NCBI RefSeq assembly: GCF_001545155.1
Contig: NZ_CP014226.1
Coordinates: 2,993,917-3,057,916, forward strand
DNA from: Halomonas chromatireducens
GTDB taxonomy: Bacteria; Pseudomonadota; Gammaproteobacteria; Pseudomonadales; Halomonadaceae
Reading direction: 5' to 3'
Length of the DNA stretch: 64,000 nucleotides
Shown here in pieces: positions 56,939-64,000 of the stretch (its first letter is position 1; each line of letters begins with the position of its first letter). A program made the translations under genes and the position numbers. Below the pieces are notes generated by a model, which ran no database searches, was not told the DNA's origin, and worked only from the letters and a program-made list of their open reading frames with translations.

Positions 56939-58066
56939 ATGTCAGATAAACCCGTCAGCAGTACCGGCCTGCGCGGCCAGAGCGCCGGCACCACGGCACT
57001 GTGCACCGTCGGCAAGACCGGCTCGGGCCTGACCTACCGTGGCTTTGACGTCAAGGAACTGGCCGAGAAGGCGCGCTTCGAGGAAGTGGCCTACCTGCTG
57101 CTCAAGGGCAAGCTGCCGAACCAGGCCGAACTCGATGCCTATATCACCAAGCTCAAGGGCCTGCGTGGCCTGCCTGAGGCGCTCAAGGCCGTGCTCGAGC
57201 AGATTCCGGCCAATGCCCATCCCATGGATGTGATGCGTACCGGTGCCTCCATGCTGGGCAACCTCGAGACCGAGCAGAACTTTGACGAACAGCAGGATGT
57301 CTCCGACCGGCTGCTGGCGGTGCTGCCCTCGATCATCTGTTACTGGTATCGCTACTCCCACGACGGGGTACGCATCGAGACCGAAACCGACGACGAGTCG
57401 GTGGGCGCCCACTTCCTCCACCTGCTGCGTGGTGAAGCGCCTTCCGAACTGCACGCCCGCGTGATGAATGTCTCGCTGATCCTCTATGCGGAGCATGAGT
57501 TCAACGCTTCGACCTTCACCGCGCGCGTCTGTGCTTCGACCCTCTCCGACATGCACTCCTGCGTGACAGGTGCCATCGGCTCCCTGCGCGGTCCGCTGCA
57601 TGGCGGTGCCAACGAGGCGGCCATGGACATGATCGAGAACTGGAAGTCGCCGGAAGAGGCCGAGCGCGAAATCATGGGCATGCTCGAGCGCAAGGAGAAG
57701 ATCATGGGCTTCGGGCACGCGATCTACCGCGAGTCCGATCCGCGTAACGCCATCATCAAGGAGTGGTCGGAGAAGTTGGCCCAGGATGTGGGCGACACCG
57801 TGCTCTATCCAGTCTCCGTGCGGGTCGAGGACGTCATGTGGCGCGAGAAGAAGCTGTTCTGCAACGCGGATTTCTTCCACGCCAGCGCCTATCATTTCAT
57901 GGACATCCCCACCAAGCTGTTCACACCGATTTTCGTCTGCTCGCGTGTGACTGGCTGGTGCGCCCATGTCTTTGAGCAGCGGGCCAACAATCGCATTATC
58001 CGACCCAGCGCTGACTATATCGGCCCCGAGAAGAGCGAGTGGGTGCCTATCGAACAGCGCGACTGA
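56939..58066 (+). CDS. prpC: 2-methylcitrate synthase
   Basis: PrpC condenses propionyl-CoA with oxaloacetate to 2-methylcitrate. The 375-residue citrate-synthase-fold protein has GSLRGPLHGGANEAAMDMIE, GFGHAIYRESDPRNAIIKEW with a catalytic His, and RVTGWCAHVFEQR near the C-terminus. It is shorter than GltA and has the PrpC-type N-terminus GLRGQSAGTTALCTVGKTGS. AGGAGA lies 7-9 bases before the ATG. Confidence 0.97.
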   Translation: MSDKPVSSTGLRGQSAGTTALCTVGKTGSGLTYRGFDVKELAEKARFEEVAYLLLKGKLPNQAELDAYITKLKGLRGLPEALKAVLEQIPANAHPMDVMRTGASMLGNLETEQNFDEQQDVSDRLLAVLPSIICYWYRYSHDGVRIETETDDESVGAHFLHLLRGEAPSELHARVMNVSLILYAEHEFNASTFTARVCASTLSDMHSCVTGAIGSLRGPLHGGANEAAMDMIENWKSPEEAEREIMGMLERKEKIMGFGHAIYRESDPRNAIIKEWSEKLAQDVGDTVLYPVSVRVEDVMWREKKLFCNADFFHASAYHFMDIPTKLFTPIFVCSRVTGWCAHVFEQRANNRIIRPSADYIGPEKSEWVPIEQRD

Positions 58067-58177
58067 TCTGCGCAAGTGGCGGCGGCCTCCCCACGGCCGT
58101 CGCCTTGTCCCTCTTAGCAGAGGTGGGCGAATGCCCATCCAGCGCCTCTGAGCCCGACTCGACGGATGCCCGACGCC

Positions 58178-60793
58178 ATGAATACCGACTATCGCAAACC
58201 CCTGCCCGGCACTGACCTGGATTATTTTGACGTGCGCACCGCCGTCGATGCGATCCAGCCCGGTGCCTATGACACGCTGCCCTACACCTCGCGGGTGCTG
58301 GCCGAAAACCTGGTGCGCCGCTGCGACCCCGCGATGCTGACGGATTCGCTGAAGCAGCTGATCGAGCGCAAGCGCGATCTGGATTTTCCCTGGTATCCGG
58401 CTCGGGTGGTGTGCCATGACATCCTCGGCCAGACGGCGCTCGTCGACCTGGCCGGCCTGCGCGATGCCATTGCCGCCAAGGGTGGCGACCCGGCCAAGGT
58501 CAACCCGGTGGTGCCGACCCAGCTGATCGTCGACCACTCGCTGGCCGTGGAGCATGCCGGTTTCGAGAAGGATGCCTTCGAGAAGAACCGCGCCATCGAG
58601 GATCGGCGCAACGACGACCGCTTCCACTTCATCAACTGGACCAAGACCGCCTTCGAGAATGTGGATGTGATTCCCCCCGGCAACGGCATCATGCACCAGA
58701 TCAACCTGGAGAAGATGTCGCCGGTGGTTCAGGTTCGCCCAGACGAGAAGGGAAGACGTGTCGCCTTCGTCGATACCTGTGTCGGTACCGACAGCCACAC
58801 GCCAATGGTCGATGCCCTGGGCGTGATCTCCGTCGGTGTGGGTGGCCTGGAAGCCGAGAGCGTGATGCTGGGGCGTGCCTCCTACATGCGTCTACCGGAT
58901 ATCATCGGTGTCGAACTGACCGGCAAGCTGCAGCCGGGCATCACCAGTACCGACATGGTGCTGGCGCTGACCGAGTTCCTGCGTCGCGAGCGGGTGGTGG
59001 GTGCCTACCTGGAGTTCTACGGTGAAGGGGCCTCGAGCCTGACCGTGGGCGACCGGGCCACCATCTCCAACATGACTCCGGAGTACGGCGCCACTGCCGC
59101 CATGTTCTATATCGATGAGCAGACCATCGACTACCTCAGGCTGACCGGCCGCGAGGACGACCAGGTCGCCTTGGTGGAGCGCTTCGCCAAGGAGACCGGC
59201 CTGTGGGCGGACAGCCTGGAAAAGGCCGAGTATGAGCGGGTATTGACCTTCGACCTCTCCTCGGTACCCCGTACCCTGGCCGGTCCCTCCAACCCCCATG
59301 CCCTGCTGCCCACCTCGGAACTGGCGTCCCGTGGCATCAGCGGCACGGTGGAAAACGAGGCGGGCAAGATGCCCGATGGGGCGGTGATCATCGCTGCCAT
59401 CACCAGTTGCACCAACACCAGCAACCCGCGCAACATGGTGGCCGCGGGTTTGATCGCCCGTAACGCCAACAAGCTGGGGCTGACCCGCAAGCCCTGGGTG
59501 AAGTCCTCCCTGGCGCCGGGCTCCAAGACGGTCAAGATGTACCTGGAAGAGGCCAGGCTGTTGCCCGAGCTGGAAGACCTCGGCTTCGGCGTGGTGGCCT
59601 TTGCCTGCACCACCTGCAACGGCATGAGCGGCGCCCTGGACCCGGTGATCCAGCAGGAGATCGTCGACCGCGACCTCTATGCCACGGCGGTGCTGTCGGG
59701 TAACCGCAACTTCGACGGCCGGATCCACCCCTACGCCAAGCAGGCCTTCCTGGCTTCGCCTCCGCTGGTGGTGGCCTATGCCATTGCAGGCACCATTCGC
59801 TTCGACATCGAGAAGGACGCGCTGGGCTTCGACCAGGATGGCAAGCCCATCACGCTGAAGGATATCTGGCCCAGCGACGAAGAGATCGATGCCATCGTCA
59901 AGGCCAGCGTGAAGCCCGAGCAGTTCCGCGAGACCTATATCCCGATGTTCGATGTGGACAAGGGCGCGCGGGCCCAGGTGAGCCCGCTCTACGACTGGCG
60001 GCCCCAGAGCACCTATATCCGCCGTCCGCCCTACTGGGAGGGTGCCCTGGCCGGCGAGCTTTCGCTCAAGGGCATGCGTCCCCTGGCGGTACTCGGCGAC
60101 AACATCACCCCCGATCACCTGTCGCCATCGAATGCCATCATGATGGACAGCGCGGCGGGTGAGTACCTGCACAAGATGGGCGTGCCGGAGGAGGACTTCA
60201 ACTCCTACGCCACCCATCGGGGCGACCACCTCACGGCCCAGCGCGCCACCTTCGCCAATCCCAAGCTGCTCAACGAGATGGTGCAGGAGAACGGTGCGGT
60301 GAAGCAGGGGTCGCTGGCGCGGGTCGAGCCGGACGGCAAGGTCACCCGCATGTGGGAGGCGATCGAGACCTACATGGAGCGCAAGCAGCCACTGATTATC
60401 ATCGCCGGTGCCGACTACGGCCAGGGCTCTTCCCGTGACTGGGCGGCCAAGGGCGTGCGTCTGGCCGGGGTGGAGGCCATCGCCGCGGAAGGCTTCGAGC
60501 GTATTCACCGTACCAACCTGATCGGCATGGGGGTGCTGCCGCTGCAGTTCGAAGCGGGTACCACGCGCAAGACGCTGGCTATCGACGGCACCGAGACCTT
60601 CGATGTGGTGGGCGAACCGAGGCCCCGTGCCACCCTGACGCTGGTGATCAACCGCAGGAACGGCGAGCGCGTGGAAGTGCCGGTGACCTGCCGTCTCGAT
60701 ACCGCCGAGGAGCTCTCGATCTTCGAAGCCGGCGGCGTGCTGCAGCGCTTCGCCAAGGACTTCCTCGAGTCCGAGGTCGAAGCGGTCGGCTGA
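58178..60793 (+). CDS. acnD: Fe/S-dependent 2-methylcitrate dehydratase AcnD
   Basis: AcnD dehydrates 2-methylcitrate to methylaconitate that PrpF then isomerises. The 871-residue aconitase-type protein has the cluster Cys in ITSCTNTSNPRNMVAAGL and FACTTCNGMSG, plus GADYGQGSSRDWAAKGVRLA near the C-terminus. The N-terminus NTDYRKPLPGTDLDYFDVR is AcnD-specific. ATG 58178 is chosen for this; ATG 58166 is possible. It requires PrpF, which follows 93 bases later. Confidence 0.96.
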   Translation: MNTDYRKPLPGTDLDYFDVRTAVDAIQPGAYDTLPYTSRVLAENLVRRCDPAMLTDSLKQLIERKRDLDFPWYPARVVCHDILGQTALVDLAGLRDAIAAKGGDPAKVNPVVPTQLIVDHSLAVEHAGFEKDAFEKNRAIEDRRNDDRFHFINWTKTAFENVDVIPPGNGIMHQINLEKMSPVVQVRPDEKGRRVAFVDTCVGTDSHTPMVDALGVISVGVGGLEAESVMLGRASYMRLPDIIGVELTGKLQPGITSTDMVLALTEFLRRERVVGAYLEFYGEGASSLTVGDRATISNMTPEYGATAAMFYIDEQTIDYLRLTGREDDQVALVERFAKETGLWADSLEKAEYERVLTFDLSSVPRTLAGPSNPHALLPTSELASRGISGTVENEAGKMPDGAVIIAAITSCTNTSNPRNMVAAGLIARNANKLGLTRKPWVKSSLAPGSKTVKMYLEEARLLPELEDLGFGVVAFACTTCNGMSGALDPVIQQEIVDRDLYATAVLSGNRNFDGRIHPYAKQAFLASPPLVVAYAIAGTIRFDIEKDALGFDQDGKPITLKDIWPSDEEIDAIVKASVKPEQFRETYIPMFDVDKGARAQVSPLYDWRPQSTYIRRPPYWEGALAGELSLKGMRPLAVLGDNITPDHLSPSNAIMMDSAAGEYLHKMGVPEEDFNSYATHRGDHLTAQRATFANPKLLNEMVQENGAVKQGSLARVEPDGKVTRMWEAIETYMERKQPLIIIAGADYGQGSSRDWAAKGVRLAGVEAIAAEGFERIHRTNLIGMGVLPLQFEAGTTRKTLAIDGTETFDVVGEPRPRATLTLVINRRNGERVEVPVTCRLDTAEELSIFEAGGVLQRFAKDFLESEVEAVG

Positions 60794-60817
60794 GCGTTGA
60801 CAGTCTGACGGACCCTA

Positions 60818-60848
60818 TCGACCCGGCCCCAAACAAGGTCCGGGTCGA
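60818..60848. terminator. Hairpin between acnD and prpF
   Basis: TCGACCCGG and CCGGGTCGA pair around a 13-base loop. No T tract follows, so read-through is likely; it may be an attenuator or mRNA-stability element. Confidence 0.5.
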
Positions 60849-60886
60849 TCTGTCTCTACCCTTACTTTCTCAAGGAAGCGCTGTTC

Positions 60887-62077
60887 ATGGCACATGCTCC
60901 CCAGATCAGAATCCCCGCCACCTATATGCGTGGAGGTACCAGCAAGGGGGTGTTCTTTCGCCTGCAGGATCTCCCCGAAGCGGCCCAGGCTCCCGGCGCG
61001 GCGCGGGACAGGCTCTTGATGCGGGTGATCGGCAGCCCCGATCCCTACCAGAAGCAGATTGACGGCATGGGGGCGGCGACCTCCAGTACCAGCAAGACGG
61101 TGATCCTGTCGAAGAGCACCCAGCCGGACCACGATGTCGACTACCTGTTCGGCCAGGTATCCATCGACAAGGCTTTCGTCGACTGGAGCGGCAACTGCGG
61201 CAACCTGTCGGCGGCGGTGGGGCCCTTCGCCATCAGCAACGGCCTGGTGGACCCGGCACGGGTACCGCACAACGGCATCGCCACGGTGCGCATCTGGCAG
61301 GCCAATATTCGCAAGACCATCATCGCCGAGGTACCGATGACCGACGGCGCCGTGCAGGAGACCGGTGACTTCGAACTCGACGGCGTCACCTTTCCTGCGG
61401 CGGAGGTGCCGGTGGCGTTCATGGACCCGGCCGACGGTGAAGGCGCGATGTTCCCTACCGGCAACCTGGTGGACGATCTCGAGGTGCCGGCTGACGTGGT
61501 GAAAGGGGGCGTACTGAAGGCGACCCTGATCAACGCCGGCATCCCGACCATCTTCATCAACGCGGAAGCCATCGGCTACACCGGCAATGAGCTACAGGAC
61601 GCCATCAACGGTGATCCCGATGCGCTGGCGATGTTCGAGACGATTCGCGCCCATGGTGCGGTGCGCATGGGGCTCATCCAGCATATCGACGAGGCAGCCA
61701 ACCGTCAGCACACGCCCAAGGTGGCCTTCGTCGCCAAGCCGGTGGACTACATCGCCTCCAGCGGCAAGGCGGTCAAGGCCAGCGATGTGGATCTGCTGGT
61801 GCGTGCGCTCTCCATGGGCAAGCTGCACCACGCCATGATGGGCACGGCCGCCGTTGCCATCGGTGCCGCCGCGGCGATTCCGGGAACGCTGGTCAACCTT
61901 GCGGCGGGTGGCGGGGATCGCACCTCGGTGCACTTCGGCCACCCCTCGGGCACCCTGCGGGTTGGCGCCGAAGCCACGCGCGTGGGCAACGACTGGGCGG
62001 TGACCAAGGCGATCATGAGCCGCAGTGCACGGGTGCTGATGGAAGGCCATATACGAGTGCCCGGCGACAGCTTCTAG
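60887..62077 (+). CDS. prpF: 2-methylaconitate cis-trans isomerase PrpF
   Basis: PrpF isomerises the trans product of AcnD to cis-methylaconitate. The 396-residue protein has YMRGGTSKGVFFRLQDLPE at the N-terminus and SGNCGNLSAAVGPFAISNGL, the diaminopimelate-epimerase-like fold with conserved Cys and GNCGN. VHFGHPSGTLRVGAEA and MEGHIRVP near the end are family-typical. Confidence 0.96.
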   Translation: MAHAPQIRIPATYMRGGTSKGVFFRLQDLPEAAQAPGAARDRLLMRVIGSPDPYQKQIDGMGAATSSTSKTVILSKSTQPDHDVDYLFGQVSIDKAFVDWSGNCGNLSAAVGPFAISNGLVDPARVPHNGIATVRIWQANIRKTIIAEVPMTDGAVQETGDFELDGVTFPAAEVPVAFMDPADGEGAMFPTGNLVDDLEVPADVVKGGVLKATLINAGIPTIFINAEAIGYTGNELQDAINGDPDALAMFETIRAHGAVRMGLIQHIDEAANRQHTPKVAFVAKPVDYIASSGKAVKASDVDLLVRALSMGKLHHAMMGTAAVAIGAAAAIPGTLVNLAAGGGDRTSVHFGHPSGTLRVGAEATRVGNDWAVTKAIMSRSARVLMEGHIRVPGDSF

Positions 62078-62116
62078 AAAAGCATGGACCTATTGCTGAA
62101 AGACTTCATTGAAGTA

Positions 62117-62147
62117 CGCCCCGGGTCGCAGGACCCGGGGCGTTTTC
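62117..62147 (+). terminator. Rho-independent terminator between prpF and prpD
   Basis: CGCCCCGGGTC and GACCCGGGGCG pair perfectly around GCAG and are followed by TTTTC. It should end most transcripts before prpD. Confidence 0.9.
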
Positions 62148-62189
62148 TATAGTGAAGGCATGGATTCAACGTCGAAACAGGAGACCATC

Positions 62190-63674
62190 ATGAGCAGCAC
62201 CGTGGAAGCCAATGTGCGCCCGGACTACGACATCGAGCTGCAGAAAATTGCCGACTATGTTCTCGACTACCGGGTCGATAGCGCCGAAGCCTGGGATACG
62301 GCCCGCAACTGCCTGATGGATACGCTGGGCTGCGGCCTGTTGGCCCTTCGTTTTCCTGAGTGCACCAAACACCTGGGCCCGCTCGTCGAAGGCACCATGG
62401 TGCCCCACGGCGCTCGGGTGCCGGGCACATCCTTTCGCCTCGACCCGGTCAAGGCGGCCTGGGATATCGGCTGTATCGTGCGCTGGCTCGACTACAACGA
62501 TACCTGGCTGGCCGCGGAGTGGGGGCACCCCTCCGACAACCTGGGGGGCATCCTGGCGGTGGCGGATCATCTCTCTCAGAAACGCGTTTCCATGGGAGAG
62601 GCGCCGCTGACCATGCGCGACGTACTCGAAGCCATGATCATGGCGCATGAGATCCAGGGTGTCCTTGCGCTGGACAACTCCTTCAATCGCGTCGGTCTCG
62701 ATCATGTGGTGCTGGTGAAGGTGGCCTCTACTGCCGTGACAGCCAGGATGATGGGTGCCGATCGGGAGCAGATACTCTCCGCACTGTCCCACGCCTGGGT
62801 CGATGGCCAGAGCCTGCGTACCTATCGTCATGCCCCCAACGCCGGGTCGCGAAAAAGCTGGGCCGCCGGCGACGCCACCTCCCGCGGGGTGCGCCTTGCC
62901 GATATCGCCCTGCGCGGCGAGATGGGCGTGCCGGGAGCGCTGTCCGCCCCGCAGTGGGGTTTCTATGACGTGCTGTTCAGCCATACCAACAAGGACCTGG
63001 CGACCAAGCCGGAAGAGGAGCGCAAGTTCACCTTCCAGCGTGACTTCGGCAGCTATGTCATGGAAAACGTGCTGTTCAAGATCTCCTTTCCGGCCGAATT
63101 CCATGCCCAGACCGCCTGCGAAGCCGCCGTGACCCTGCATCCGCAGGTGAAGGATCGACTGGGTGAAATCGACAGGATCGTACTGACCACCCACGATTCG
63201 GCGATCCGCATCATCTCCAAGTCCGGCGCCCTGGCGAACCCGGCCGATCGCGACCACTGCCTGCAATACATGACCGCGGTGCCGCTCGCCTTCGGTAGTC
63301 TGGTGGCCGAGCATTACGAGGACGACTTCCACGCGGCGCATCCCATCATCGATGAGCTGCGCGCCAAGATGGAGGTGGTCGAGGACCCGCGCTATTCACG
63401 CGACTATCACGACCCCGAGAAGCGCTCGATAGCAAACGCCATCCAGGTCTTCTTCAAGGATGGCAGTGCCACCGACAAGGTCGAGGTCGAGTACCCGATC
63501 GGGCACCGTCGGCGTCGCTCCGAAGGCATCACCGTGCTGGAGGAGAAGTTCAGGCGCAATCTGGCCACGCGGTTCCCTCCGGGGCGTACCGCTCGGATAT
63601 TCGAGCTGTGTCGCGACCAGCCTCGGCTCGAAAAGACCGCGGTGCATCAGTTCGTCGACCTGTGGGTGATCTGA
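62190..63674 (+). CDS. prpD: 2-methylcitrate dehydratase PrpD
   Basis: PrpD is the cofactor-free dehydratase of the cycle and also accepts other substrates. The 494-residue protein has [60 protein letters not shown], and [20 protein letters not shown], all MmgE/PrpD-family features. AGGAGA lies nine bases before ATG 62190; upstream in-frame ATGs at 62109 and 62160 are less likely. Both an AcnD/PrpF pair and a PrpD are encoded, and a terminator separates prpD from prpF. Confidence 0.95.
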   Translation: MSSTVEANVRPDYDIELQKIADYVLDYRVDSAEAWDTARNCLMDTLGCGLLALRFPECTKHLGPLVEGTMVPHGARVPGTSFRLDPVKAAWDIGCIVRWLDYNDTWLAAEWGHPSDNLGGILAVADHLSQKRVSMGEAPLTMRDVLEAMIMAHEIQGVLALDNSFNRVGLDHVVLVKVASTAVTARMMGADREQILSALSHAWVDGQSLRTYRHAPNAGSRKSWAAGDATSRGVRLADIALRGEMGVPGALSAPQWGFYDVLFSHTNKDLATKPEEERKFTFQRDFGSYVMENVLFKISFPAEFHAQTACEAAVTLHPQVKDRLGEIDRIVLTTHDSAIRIISKSGALANPADRDHCLQYMTAVPLAFGSLVAEHYEDDFHAAHPIIDELRAKMEVVEDPRYSRDYHDPEKRSIANAIQVFFKDGSATDKVEVEYPIGHRRRRSEGITVLEEKFRRNLATRFPPGRTARIFELCRDQPRLEKTAVHQFVDLWVI

Positions 63675-63733
63675 CCAGCAATGCTGCTGCGCTGCATTTC
63701 CACCGGGTCGTCGAAAGACTTGATGATGGTCAT
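63647..63733 (-). CDS. Orphan 28-codon frame with good start signals
   Basis: [20 protein letters not shown] is preceded by GGAG and, further upstream, by TATAGT. The frame stops after 28 codons, inside the antisense of prpD. It looks like the beginning of a gene whose body is missing, or a leader peptide. No family is recognised. Confidence 0.3.
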   Translation of the reverse strand: MTIIKSFDDPVEMQRSSIAGQITHRSTN

Positions 63734-64000
63734 GGAAGGCTCCGGCAGAGTGGACTATAGTTTTTTGACGGCCAGGGGTTGTGCACAGCTCCGGTAATGA
63801 GTAAAGTACGCATCCGCTGCCGGCAACGGGCAAACGTTATCGGCAGTGGAAGTGGAGAAAGTGCTTGTTTCTGTTTGGTTTTTCCGGATCGGCTGATGAG
63901 ATTCGCGATTGACAGAAGCGCCGGAGACGGTAGAATGCACGCCACGCTGAAGGCAGCCGGCAAGAGCGGCGCTTCGCGGCAAAATCACCCCGGTGAGGCC
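63675..64000. other. Right-edge intergenic region
   Basis: No complete gene is seen after prpD apart from the short orphan frame. A plus-strand promoter at 63909-63936 points off the right edge. A frame from ATG 63935 runs off the edge but its ATG overlaps the -10, so it is not called. Confidence 0.5.
63909..63936 (+). promoter_or_regulatory. Sigma-70 promoter reading off the right edge
   Basis: TTGACA (63909-63914), a 16-base spacer, and TAGAAT (63931-63936). Transcription would begin near 63943. Confidence 0.55.

Noticed and set aside
56942..60508. Long antisense frames under prpC and acnD
   Set aside because: Both are shadows of codon-biased genes; no domains are visible.
63935..64000. 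Partial gene start at the right edge
   Set aside because: Its ATG overlaps the -10 of the only promoter there, so it would not lie within the transcript.

Overview
The window looks like chromosomal DNA of a Halomonas-like gammaproteobacterium (Halomonadaceae). This rests on high GC, the family resemblance of GltX, GuaA, GuaB, AcnD, PrpF and the RND pump, and many small exported metal-binding proteins; no 16S gene is present, so the genus is an inference.

Layout. 1-2400: the sdhDAB end of a succinate dehydrogenase operon (minus strand) with no sdhC upstream. 2457-4145: tRNA-Ala(GGC) and gltX. 4150-8550: a small-regulator region with decay: an Xre regulator, a lipoprotein, two copies of a 48-bp repeat, a LysE exporter reduced to its two ends, an AraC regulator and a frameshifted TSUP permease. 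8630-20000: dusA, an AstE-like metallohydrolase, a TetR gene facing a complete three-gene RND efflux operon with a TATAAT and palindromic operator, a hydrolase, a secreted protein and a fructosamine kinase. 20100-22960: a single polypeptide joining an acyl carrier domain, a fatty acyl-AMP ligase and a PlsC acyltransferase. 23060-29580: fasciclin protein, NIF3-like domain, two Nudix enzymes, a 2OG oxygenase, a FixL/FixJ-like pair and a desaturase.

29790-43540 is a metal (probably copper) handling region. It has four small exported CopL-like proteins, a cytochrome c with a long His/Asp tandem repeat, a Met-rich Spy-like protein, a copper P-type ATPase whose two N-terminal metal domains lack the CxxC, DUF411 and YVTN-propeller proteins, and a 53-codon remnant of a multicopper oxidase. 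Envelope genes (L,D-transpeptidase, cardiolipin synthase, lgt) sit inside it. 43590-45640 holds the 3' scrap of trkA, an IS481-type transposase, a gene cut by the element, and AT-rich sequence with no recognisable gene.

45640-51500: guaBA, stress-type proteins (CsbD, PRC-barrel) and xseA. 51527-54925: a GlrR/QseG/GlrK-type two-component locus in which the kinase has been fused in frame to the N-terminal half of PabB, removing the phospho-accepting His and the PabB catalytic domain. 55030-63674: a GntR regulator with three TTGTCnACAA sites, then prpB-prpC-acnD-prpF-prpD, the complete methylcitrate cycle for propionate in its AcnD/PrpF form.

A recurring theme is genes that keep one or both ends and lose their interior (LysE exporter, multicopper oxidase, pabB/glrK, trkA, perhaps sdhC-sdhD). 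These are either true deletion scars or assembly collapses, and read-level data would decide.
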